Assembly (NCBI GenBank): GCA_910579135.1 | Contig: CAJTTM010000027.1 | Location: 1-33,431, forward strand | Length of the DNA stretch: 33,431 nucleotides | Reading direction: 5' to 3' | DNA from: an uncultured Erysipelotrichales bacterium | GTDB taxonomy: Bacteria > Bacillota_I > Bacilli_A > Erysipelotrichales > Coprobacillaceae | Shown: in pieces, positions 24,719-31,260 of the stretch | How the letters are laid out: every line of letters starts with the position of its first letter | Numbering within the stretch: position 1 is the first letter of the stretch | Position numbers and translations under genes: made by a program | The notes under the pieces: generated by a model | What the model was told of the DNA's origin: nothing | The model's database searches: none | The model's input: only the letters and a program-made list of their open reading frames with translations

Positions 24719-25624
24719 TATCTGTAAAATAAAACATAAACTAAATGATACAATACCATGAAATAATCTTGCGATAAAATATTTTTTAAAGCTATAAGGA
24801 ATACCTTCTAAAAGATTATCAACTTGCATTAAGACACTTATTCCAGAAAATGATAGGAAGAAACAGATAAGAGGATAAGTTAATATATGATGATATTGTA
24901 ATATCCTCAAACTTCCACTGCTAAATTCTAATAAACCTTGGATAATAGTAATGATAAATGGGTTTTTGATAAATAATCCTAAGCTATATCCAACAAATTG
25001 AAAAACAAGCATATATCCTAATATAAAGATAAAAGCATATAAGGATGATGTCATACTTTTTTTTATGGCTTTAATAAAACTATGATCAACATCTTTGATT
25101 GATTGCATAGTTTGACTAAACGTTTGAAGTTGATAATCTTTAAAATAAAATAGTGCTTTAATTAAACTTGGAATAATATGACATAAGTAAATAAATAATG
25201 CTGTATGGAAATCAAGCTTTAATGAAACAAATATAAAACTTAAAGATGAAAAAGATGCGATAGATAAAAGATGTTGAAGTTGTTCTATATTAATATAATG
25301 TAATTCATAAGCTTCTTTCATGATTTTTGCATTTGTAGGATAACCACAGAAAAAAGAAAGAAAATAAATAGTAGACATATGTGGTGTTAAATGAAAAATA
25401 GGAGCAAATATCCATTGGATAACATAATTAAATAACATTGTTAATCCTAAAGATAAACACAAAGATATTAAAATCATAAAAGGAAGTAAGGAGGGAAGAA
25501 GATTGTTAAAAACAATAGAAATAACATCTTTTGATATACTTACAATTCTAAACATATTAAAAAAAGAAAATATAGTTGTAAATAAAACAAGAAAAAGAGT
25601 AAAATAATAGTTTGTTTTTTTCAT
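24698..25624 (-). CDS. YlbJ-like nucleoside-recognition (Gate) membrane protein
   Basis: The 308-residue protein has about eight membrane segments and the marks of YlbJ: FFCGYPTNAKIMKEAYELHY (about 92-111), the LLSIASFSSLSFIF segment and, near the C-terminus, FFLSFSGISVLMQV. In Bacillus YlbJ is needed for spore-coat formation; its Gate domain suggests transport or recognition of a small molecule. Here no other sporulation gene is in view, so the role is open. AAGGAGG precedes the ATG. It is divergent from hflX with a very short gap, and its end carries the perR promoter. Confidence 0.8.
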   Translation of the reverse strand: MKKTNYYFTLFLVLFTTIFSFFNMFRIVSISKDVISIVFNNLLPSLLPFMILISLCLSLGLTMLFNYVIQWIFAPIFHLTPHMSTIYFLSFFCGYPTNAKIMKEAYELHYINIEQLQHLLSIASFSSLSFIFVSLKLDFHTALFIYLCHIIPSLIKALFYFKDYQLQTFSQTMQSIKDVDHSFIKAIKKSMTSSLYAFIFILGYMLVFQFVGYSLGLFIKNPFIITIIQGLLEFSSGSLRILQYHHILTYPLICFFLSFSGISVLMQVDNLLEGIPYSFKKYFIARLFHGIVSFSLCFILQILTNILF

Positions 25625-25657
25625 AATCCTCCTTATAATAGTACTGGGGTGAGTGAT

Positions 25658-26878
25658 ATGAAAGCTTTGTTAGTGGTTGCTGATTATTTTGATATTGATT
25701 ATGATTTAAATGAATCTATAGAAGAACTAAAGAAATTAACGATTGCCTGTCATATGCAAGTGGAAAATATCGTTGTTCAGCATATTCATAAAAAAACACC
25801 ACAATATTATATTGGTAAAGGTAAAGTGGAAGAGATAGCTTTAATGATAGATGATGTTGATATTGTTATTTTTAGTGAAGAATTAACACCATTACAAATG
25901 AAAAACTTAAGTGATATTTTCTTAAAAGAAGTCAGTGATAGAAGTGACTTGATATTAAGAATATTTGAAACAAGAGCGAAAACAAAAGAAGCTAAGCTTC
26001 AAGTTAAGATTGCTAGAAGTGAATATATGTTGCCACGTATTGCTGGAATGAGAAAAGATATCTATTCTCAACAAGGTGGAATGGGGTTTAGAGGTAGTGG
26101 TGAAAAACAAATTGAATTAGATAAAAGATTGATTAGAAAACAAATTGCCTCTTACCAAAAACAATTAGCACAGTTAGTTACTATTAGAGAAACACAACGC
26201 AAAAAAAGAAATAAACATGAACAGAAAAAGATTTCATTAGTAGGGTATACTAATAGTGGAAAATCTTCTTTATTAAATTTATTTACTCATAAAGAAGTGT
26301 TTCAAAAGGATATGTTATTTGCGACTTTAGATACATCAGTAAGATCAATACAATTAAAAAATAATCAAAAGGTTTTAATGAGTGATACAGTAGGATTTAT
26401 TAATCAATTACCTCATCATCTTGTCAAAGCATTTCGTTCAACTTTAGAAGAAATTAAGGAAGCTGATCTTATATTACATGTTGTTGATTCATCATCCTTA
26501 CATTTATCAAAACATATTGAAACAACAAATGAGGTCTTAGAACAATTAGGTGTAAAAGACATTCCTGTTATTTATGTTTATAATAAGATAGATAAAATAC
26601 AAGAAACTATCTTTGTTCCTCATGATCCTTATGTGTTAGTTTCAATAAAAAATAAATATAATATTGATGAATTACAAGATTTAATCATTTCACTTCTCTA
26701 TAAAGATTATGAGGATATTGAATTATTTATTCCTTATAATAAAGGAGAAGACTATCAATATCTTAAATATAATTATAAATGTCAAGAAGAGTTTTTAGAG
26801 AATGGAATAAAAATAAAACTTTCTATTTCACCAAAAGATTATCATCGTTTTATTGAGTACAATCAAAAGATACAATAA
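25658..26878 (+). CDS. hflX: GTPase HflX
   Basis: HflX is a ribosome-associated GTPase that binds the 50S subunit and rescues stalled or hibernating ribosomes under stress. The 406-residue product has the N-terminal HflX domain (NIVVQHIHKKTPQYYIGKGK), the linker RIAGMRKDIYSQQGGMGFRGSGEKQIELDKR, and a G domain with G1 GYTNSGKSS (about 196-204), G3 DTVGF and G4 NKID. The usual TRGPGET linker sequence reads FRGSGEKQ here. ATG 25658 is preferred because GGGGTGAG lies just upstream; a GTG at 25649 is the other possibility. It is monocistronic and converges on the EIIB-like gene. Confidence 0.93.
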   Translation: MKALLVVADYFDIDYDLNESIEELKKLTIACHMQVENIVVQHIHKKTPQYYIGKGKVEEIALMIDDVDIVIFSEELTPLQMKNLSDIFLKEVSDRSDLILRIFETRAKTKEAKLQVKIARSEYMLPRIAGMRKDIYSQQGGMGFRGSGEKQIELDKRLIRKQIASYQKQLAQLVTIRETQRKKRNKHEQKKISLVGYTNSGKSSLLNLFTHKEVFQKDMLFATLDTSVRSIQLKNNQKVLMSDTVGFINQLPHHLVKAFRSTLEEIKEADLILHVVDSSSLHLSKHIETTNEVLEQLGVKDIPVIYVYNKIDKIQETIFVPHDPYVLVSIKNKYNIDELQDLIISLLYKDYEDIELFIPYNKGEDYQYLKYNYKCQEEFLENGIKIKLSISPKDYHRFIEYNQKIQ

Positions 26879-26910
26879 AAGCAACTAAAGATTATCTTTA
26901 ATTGCTTTTA
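26876..26910. terminator. Long hairpin between hflX and the EIIB-like gene
   Basis: TAAAAGCAACTAAAGA pairs with TCTTTAATTGCTTTTA (one mismatch) around TTA. The hflX stop (26876-26878) and the minus-strand stop (26885-26887) are both within the stem. The T runs are short and inside the stem, so terminator activity in both directions is likely but not certain. Confidence 0.65.
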
Positions 26911-27511
26911 GAATACTTTGATAATCCTTGGTCGCAAATACCGTAGGATCAATTTTATAAATAGGAACTTTTTGTTTAGATAAACGGATAAGTTTTGGTT
27001 CTAAATGAGAAATCTGAGGAGCTAGATAAATAGCATCATAATTAAAATCTTGTTCAATTAATTTATCTAAACTTATTGAAGTTAATTGATAATCAATTTT
27101 TTGTAATTTGCAGACTGCTAATAACTCATCTACAAATATAGATGTTGTTAAACCATTTGTTCCACAAATAGCTATATTTTTTTTGACCTGATGTGTGATT
27201 TTGACTAAAGCATGATAAAACTCTAAAAATAAATGTTGAAATTGGGCTATTCCTAACAAATTAAAATGAAGATAAAATAACAATTTATCAGATTCATTAT
27301 CAAATATTTCTTGTTCTACAATATTTGATTCATCATGCCATAAAGAAACATGGCCATAACATTTATTTGTTTCAAAAGAAATAGCTGTATGATATTTATC
27401 AACTTTACTAATATAACAATGAATATGATTTTTTGCATATTCAGCTTTATTCGTCATAATCCAAGCGATAAAAAGATCCATATATACATCCAAGTAAAAT
27501 TCATCCATCAT
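26885..27511 (-). CDS. Protein with C-terminal PTS EIIB (lactose/cellobiose)-like domain and unknown N-terminal domain
   Basis: The 208-residue product (ATG 27511, with AAAGAGG eight bases upstream; a GTG at 27520 overlaps that site) has two parts. Residues 1 to about 108 are an unrecognised domain rich in Tyr, His and Phe. From about 110 the protein reads KKNIAICGTNGLTTSIFV, which lines up with the start of EIIB of the lactose/cellobiose family, where the Cys is phosphorylated (usual form CAAGMSTS). The next parts, YDAIYLAPQISHLEPKLI and VPIYKIDPTVFA, match the DVVLLGPQV...PEIK...VIDMMDYG pattern of EIIB. It may pass phosphate to the EIIC encoded 2 kb away, or act as a regulator. There is no EIIA nearby. 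Confidence 0.6.
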   Translation of the reverse strand: MMDEFYLDVYMDLFIAWIMTNKAEYAKNHIHCYISKVDKYHTAISFETNKCYGHVSLWHDESNIVEQEIFDNESDKLLFYLHFNLLGIAQFQHLFLEFYHALVKITHQVKKNIAICGTNGLTTSIFVDELLAVCKLQKIDYQLTSISLDKLIEQDFNYDAIYLAPQISHLEPKLIRLSKQKVPIYKIDPTVFATKDYQSILKAIKDNL

Positions 27512-27609
27512 TTTTATCACCTCTTTATCATCATAACATAAATAAAATAGAAATAGTTTGTTTTTCTTATATCGAAAATATGATAGACTAATAACAGGAG
27601 GAAATAAAA

Positions 27610-28149
27610 ATGAAATTAATGATTATTTCAGATATACATGGTTCTTATACCAATTTAAAAAAGATTATTGATATTTATGAAGAGAAAAAAGCTGATAAGT
27701 TAATTATATTAGGAGATATTTTATATCATGGACCTAGAAACCCATTGCCTGATGGATATGATCCTAAAAAAGTTACAGAATTATTAAATCAATATAAAGA
27801 TAAGATCATTGCAGTTAGAGGAAATTGTGATAGCGAAGTTGATCAAATGGTATTGGATTTTGATATGATGTGTACATATACAAGAATATATTTAGATAAT
27901 AGATGTTTCTTTTTAACTCATGGTCATCATTATGATAAAGAACATATGCCTTATCTTAATAAAGGCGATGTATTGCTTTATGGTCATTATCATATTCCTA
28001 TGTTAGAAGAAAAGGAGGGTATTTATATTGTAAATCCATCTTCCATTTCTTTGCCAAAACAAGGTGAAAAAAGTTTTATAATCTATGAAAATAACAAAAT
28101 AACTATTCTAACATTAGATAAAAAAGTTGTTTTAAGTAAAAAAATATAA
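27610..28149 (+). CDS. yfcE: YfcE/MJ0936-type metallophosphoesterase
   Basis: The 179-residue protein is a calcineurin-fold phosphodiesterase. The metal-binding motifs are complete: SDIHG (Asp8, His10), LGDILYHGPRN, RGNCDSEVD, THGHHYD and GHYHIP. It is close to E. coli YfcE, which cleaves model phosphodiesters; the natural substrate is unknown. AGGAGG precedes the ATG. The gene runs toward gntR with a 66-base gap and no obvious terminator between them. Confidence 0.93.
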   Translation: MKLMIISDIHGSYTNLKKIIDIYEEKKADKLIILGDILYHGPRNPLPDGYDPKKVTELLNQYKDKIIAVRGNCDSEVDQMVLDFDMMCTYTRIYLDNRCFFLTHGHHYDKEHMPYLNKGDVLLYGHYHIPMLEEKEGIYIVNPSSISLPKQGEKSFIIYENNKITILTLDKKVVLSKKI

Positions 28150-28171
28150 AAAATTAAAAAAACCCGTGAAA

Positions 28172-28200
28172 TTAAAGCAAAAGTATGGTATTTTTATAAT
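28172..28200 (+). promoter_or_regulatory. Promoter of gntR with internal operator
   Basis: TATAAT at 28195-28200 has a weak -35 (TTAAAG, 28172-28177) 17 bp upstream. The sequence AAAAGTATGGTATTTTTA (28179-28196), an imperfect inverted repeat with arms AAAAGTA and TATTTTT around TGG, fills the spacer and touches the -10. The same 18 bp occur inverted before the EIIC gene. A repressor bound here would block the promoter, so gntR is probably autoregulated. Confidence 0.7.
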
Positions 28201-28215
28201 GGTGAGGTGAAGTCT

Positions 28216-28926
28216 GTGGCAAAATATAAAGATATAGCTGAAGATATCCGCTCGAAAATAAAAAATGGAGAATATACTTTTGGTCAAAAGCTTCCATACG
28301 AATATGTTTTATGTATGAGTTATCATTGTAATAAAGAAACAATGAAAAAGGCATTAGATATATTAGTTAAAGAAGGTTTGATTATTAGAAGACGTGGATC
28401 AGGAACCTTTGTGAAAGATTTCGATCCAACAACGGAAGAAATTAGTACTTTATTTATAGGAGGATTAACAGCTAAATATAAAGGAAAGAAAAAGGTTGAA
28501 AGTCAAGTGATTGAATTCGAGGTTGTACCAGCTGATGAATTTTTAGCAAAAAAACTTCAAATTCATTTAGGTGATTTTGTCTATCATATTATTAGATTAA
28601 GGCTTTTAGATAGTATTCCTCATTTGATAGACATTAGTTATTTACCATTAAGTATTATCCCAAACCTTAAATTAGAACATGTAGAAGGATCAATATATGG
28701 GTATATTGAACAAACATTGAAGTTGAAAATACAAAGTACCCACATTTCTATAACATCTGCTCTTTCTTCATCGTTAGAACAACAATTTCTTGATTTAAAA
28801 GAAAACGAACCTTACATTCAGGAAGAACAAACTTCTTATTTAAGTAGTGGTCATATCTTTGAATATACATTATCAAGATATCATTATAATAATTTTGAAT
28901 TTCAAACAATTGTCGTAAATCAATAG
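28216..28926 (+). CDS. GntR/HutC-family transcription regulator with UTRA domain
   Basis: The 236-residue regulator has a GntR winged helix at the N-terminus (KYKDIAEDIRSKIKNGEY, LPYEYVLCMSY, and the wing IIRRRGSGTFV). A C-terminal UTRA effector domain ends with FEYTLSRYHYNNFEFQTIV, typical of sugar- or sugar-phosphate-sensing HutC members. The start is taken as GTG 28216 because GAGGTGA lies six bases upstream; GTG 28207 overlaps that site. The adjacent PTS EIIC gene and the shared 18-bp operator indicate that it controls uptake of a beta-glucoside or oligosaccharide-type sugar. Some positions of the helix-turn-helix (CNKETMKKAL) vary from the usual SRxTVRxAL. Confidence 0.92.
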   Translation: MAKYKDIAEDIRSKIKNGEYTFGQKLPYEYVLCMSYHCNKETMKKALDILVKEGLIIRRRGSGTFVKDFDPTTEEISTLFIGGLTAKYKGKKKVESQVIEFEVVPADEFLAKKLQIHLGDFVYHIIRLRLLDSIPHLIDISYLPLSIIPNLKLEHVEGSIYGYIEQTLKLKIQSTHISITSALSSSLEQQFLDLKENEPYIQEEQTSYLSSGHIFEYTLSRYHYNNFEFQTIVVNQ

Positions 28927-28954
28927 TCATTATATTGGCTATTGATTATTTTTT
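28918..28954 (+). terminator. Terminator after gntR
   Basis: AATCAATAG pairs perfectly with CTATTGATT around a 12-base loop, followed by ATTTTTT. The 5' arm contains the gntR stop codon. Confidence 0.82.
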
Positions 28955-28998
28955 CACAAAAAATCCATACAATTGCCACTATAGATAGGTTTTATTTT

Positions 28999-29016
28999 TA
29001 AAAATACCATACTTTT
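28999..29016 (-). promoter_or_regulatory. GntR operator upstream of the EIIC promoter
   Basis: TAAAAATACCATACTTTT is the exact reverse complement of the 18 bp at 28179-28196 in the gntR promoter. It ends 12 bp before the -35 box of the EIIC promoter, so its centre lies about 56 bp upstream of the expected start site, a place where a regulator could activate as well as repress. Confidence 0.75.
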
Positions 29017-29028
29017 TCTAAAAAAACA

Positions 29029-29057
29029 TTGACATTTTTGTTTATAAATTTTATACT
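29029..29057 (+). promoter_or_regulatory. Promoter of the PTS EIIC gene
   Basis: TTGACA (29029-29034), 17 bp and TATACT (29052-29057). The ribosome site GGGAGG lies at about 29081-29086. Confidence 0.88.
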
Positions 29058-29093
29058 AGTATTGTCAAAAATATTTTAAAGGGAGGAAAAAAT

Positions 29094-30467
29094 ATGGACG
29101 CTTTTGCTGATAAGCTTGGAGCTGTCGGAGCTTGGTGCGGTTCTAATAAATATTTGAACGCAATCAAGAACGCATTCCAAAATTACATGCCTGCAACTAT
29201 TTCAGGTGCAGTTGGTGTTCTTTGGACTTGTGTAATCGTCAACGCTGATTCTGGTTTAGGTATCTTCTTTGAACCAATCATGGCATTACAACCAATTAAC
29301 GCCGTATTTGATGCATTGAATGCAGCTACTATCGGATGTATGGCAGTAGGTGTAACAATGTTATTAGCTCAGGAAATCGCTGATGCTAACGGAGAACAAT
29401 CAGGAGCATATCCTGCAGTTCTAGGATTTATGATGTGGATGATGGTAACACCTAGAAGTATTGATGGAGCTACTTTAGCTTTAACTGATGCTACTGGTGC
29501 TGCTGCTGGTACAGTTGGTGATATCTTAAATGGATTAACTGTTGCTGCTGCTGGTGGAGTTCCAACTTCTTATATGGGTGCTACAGGATTATTTACTGGT
29601 TTGGTTATTGGTATTTTAGGTACTGAAGTTTATTGTAAACTACGTAAAGTAGATGCATTAAAAATCAAAATGCCTGAAACAGTACCACCAGGTGTTGCTC
29701 GTGCATTCGAAATCTTAATTCCAACTTGTTTAATTTTATTAATCGTTGGATGTGTTGGATGGGCTTCTCAAACATTCTTAGGATATGATTTAAATACATT
29801 AATTTCTACTTATGTACAAGAACCATTAAAAGCACTTATTGGACAAAATATCTTTGCAGTTATGGTATTATATGTAATTATCTCATTATTCTGGTGTATT
29901 GGTATGCATGGTAACAACATGGTTGCTGCTGTTAAAGAACCATTATTTACACCATTAATTGTTGAAAACATGGAAGTATTCAACAAAACTAAAGATATTG
30001 GTCAAGTTCCAAACGTATTAAACATCACAATGATGCAAATGTTTGCTGAATGGGGTGGATCTGGTGTTACTTTAGGTTTAGTAATTTGTATCTTAATCTT
30101 CTCTAAACGTGAAGACAATAGAACAATCGCTACTATCTCTTTAGTTCCTGGTATGTTCAATATTAATGAAACTGTTACTTTCGGTATTCCATTAGTATTA
30201 AACCCAATCTTAGACATTCCATTTATCTTAGCTCCAGTTGCTTGTGTATTCGTTGGTTATATCTTAACTACAATTGGATTCTGTCCAAAAGTTGCTGTTC
30301 AAGCACCATGGACTTGTCCACCAATCTTGATGGGATTCTTAGCTACAGGAGGAAACATCATGGGTGCAGTTTCTCAGTTAATTGCTATCGCACTTTCAAC
30401 TGTAATCTACATGCCATTCTTCTTAGCTTATGAAAAACAACAAAACAAGGAAGCTGCTGAAGCTTAA
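29094..30467 (+). CDS. PTS lactose/cellobiose-family EIIC permease
   Basis: The 457-residue membrane protein is the sugar channel of a PTS. It shows about ten membrane segments, the GMHGNNM stretch near residue 268 and the MFNINETVTFGIPLVLNP signature near residue 350, which marks the sugar-binding hairpin of CelB/LacE-type EIIC. It has neither EIIB nor EIIA fused, and none follows, so it must borrow these; the EIIB-like protein at 26885 is one candidate. Codon use differs from the neighbours, with many ATC, AAC and TTC codons, as in strongly expressed genes. The gene is under a near-consensus promoter with the GntR operator upstream and ends in a strong terminator. The substrate is not known. 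Confidence 0.92.
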   Translation: MDAFADKLGAVGAWCGSNKYLNAIKNAFQNYMPATISGAVGVLWTCVIVNADSGLGIFFEPIMALQPINAVFDALNAATIGCMAVGVTMLLAQEIADANGEQSGAYPAVLGFMMWMMVTPRSIDGATLALTDATGAAAGTVGDILNGLTVAAAGGVPTSYMGATGLFTGLVIGILGTEVYCKLRKVDALKIKMPETVPPGVARAFEILIPTCLILLIVGCVGWASQTFLGYDLNTLISTYVQEPLKALIGQNIFAVMVLYVIISLFWCIGMHGNNMVAAVKEPLFTPLIVENMEVFNKTKDIGQVPNVLNITMMQMFAEWGGSGVTLGLVICILIFSKREDNRTIATISLVPGMFNINETVTFGIPLVLNPILDIPFILAPVACVFVGYILTTIGFCPKVAVQAPWTCPPILMGFLATGGNIMGAVSQLIAIALSTVIYMPFFLAYEKQQNKEAAEA

Positions 30468-30484
30468 TAAGATTAAAAGATTAT

Positions 30485-30516
30485 AAAACTAGGGGTTTCC
30501 CCTAGTTTTTCTTTTT
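30485..30516 (+). terminator. Terminator after the EIIC gene
   Basis: AAAACTAGGGG pairs with CCCCTAGTTTT around TTT, followed by TCTTTTT. It is the most stable-looking hairpin in the window. Confidence 0.93.
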
Positions 30517-30517
30517 G

Positions 30518-30546
30518 TTGAATTCTATCTATTATTCGTGTATAAT
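30518..30546 (+). promoter_or_regulatory. Promoter of the small membrane protein gene
   Basis: TTGAAT (30518-30523), 17 bp and TATAAT (30541-30546). It starts right after the EIIC terminator. The expected start site is close to the GGAGG at 30558-30562, so the leader is very short. Confidence 0.8.
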
Positions 30547-30569
30547 AGAAGGGAAATGGAGGTTTTTTG

Positions 30570-31070
30570 ATGGAATTTGAATTTAAGCGCAGACCAAATT
30601 ATATAGTAGGAGTTTTCTTGGTTGCATACTTAGGATATTCAGTTTGGTATTGTTTAGGACATTATGCTACTGAAATGCTTTCATGCGTATTCTTGCTTAT
30701 TGCAAATGTTTTGTTTTATATATATTTCTTAGGATTTAGAGATTATAAATATACAATTTCAAAGAGAACAATATATACACATAGAAGACTTTTAAAAACA
30801 AAAGAATTAGATTTGATGCAATGTGCAAATATTACTGATCCTGTTGTTAAGTTAACAAAATGGACAAGTATGCCACATGCTATAGAGATTTATACAGATC
30901 ATAATAAAAGATACTCTTTTTATCCTGCAGATAGAGTTGATTTTACAGGTGCTGTTTTAAGAGAGAATAAACGTATTCACTGTACTGTTAAAGAATATAC
31001 AGATATTCATCGCAAAATTGCGAAAAGACAAAGAAGAGAACAACGTCGTGCACAAAGAGAAAGCAAATAA
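30570..31070 (+). CDS. Small membrane protein with PH-like domain, unknown function
   Basis: The 166-residue product (ATG 30570, GGAGG seven bases upstream) has two membrane segments (about 12-28 and 36-55). A beta-rich soluble part follows (YKYTISKRTIYTHRRLLKTKELDL, then HAIEIYTDHNKRYSFYP), with the layout of bacterial PH-like (bPH) domains after a membrane hairpin. The C-terminus is a very basic helix (KIAKRQRREQRRAQRES) that may bind RNA or membrane lipid heads. I do not recognise a named family, and no function is proposed. It has its own promoter and terminator. Confidence 0.75.
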   Translation: MEFEFKRRPNYIVGVFLVAYLGYSVWYCLGHYATEMLSCVFLLIANVLFYIYFLGFRDYKYTISKRTIYTHRRLLKTKELDLMQCANITDPVVKLTKWTSMPHAIEIYTDHNKRYSFYPADRVDFTGAVLRENKRIHCTVKEYTDIHRKIAKRQRREQRRAQRESK

Positions 31071-31102
31071 GAATCATAGGGTTCTATTTTTGCTTTTTTT
31101 TC
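31071..31102 (+). terminator. Weak terminator before glnN
   Basis: AGAATC pairs with GGTTCT (one T-G pair) around ATAG, followed by ATTTTTGC and a run of eight T. The stem is short but the T tract is strong. Confidence 0.6.
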
Positions 31103-31173
31103 GTATGATTTTAAGAGAAGTTATTGTATGTGATAAAAATGTTTAAAGATGATAAAAAAATATCACAAAGTAG

Positions 31174-31202
31174 TTGACATATATAAAATGAACATATATA
31201 AT
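31174..31202 (+). promoter_or_regulatory. Promoter of glnN with overlapping direct repeat
   Basis: A perfect TTGACA (31174-31179), 17 bp and a perfect TATAAT (31197-31202). ACATATATA occurs twice in direct orientation, at 31178-31186 and 31193-31201, overlapping both boxes with a 15-bp period. The ribosome site AGGGGG lies just before the ATG at 31261. Confidence 0.88.
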
Positions 31203-31260
31203 AGCCTCATAAATTAGAAATAACTTGCAATGGTTACTTATAGAATAGGGGGATTCAAAC

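Noticed and set aside
24660..24737. Longer PerR with a hydrophobic N-terminus from ATG 24737
   Set aside because: The consensus promoter lies downstream of that ATG, and Fur-family proteins start where ATG 24659 places them, behind AAGGAG.
29029..29068. TTGACA...TGTCAA inverted repeat as an operator at the EIIC promoter
   Set aside because: The arms are only six bases, one of them is the -35 box itself, and the spacing is large; the 18-bp sequence shared with gntR is much better supported.
31203..31260. Glutamine riboswitch in the glnN leader
   Set aside because: The leader is about 50 bases, too short and without the conserved glnA-type core.
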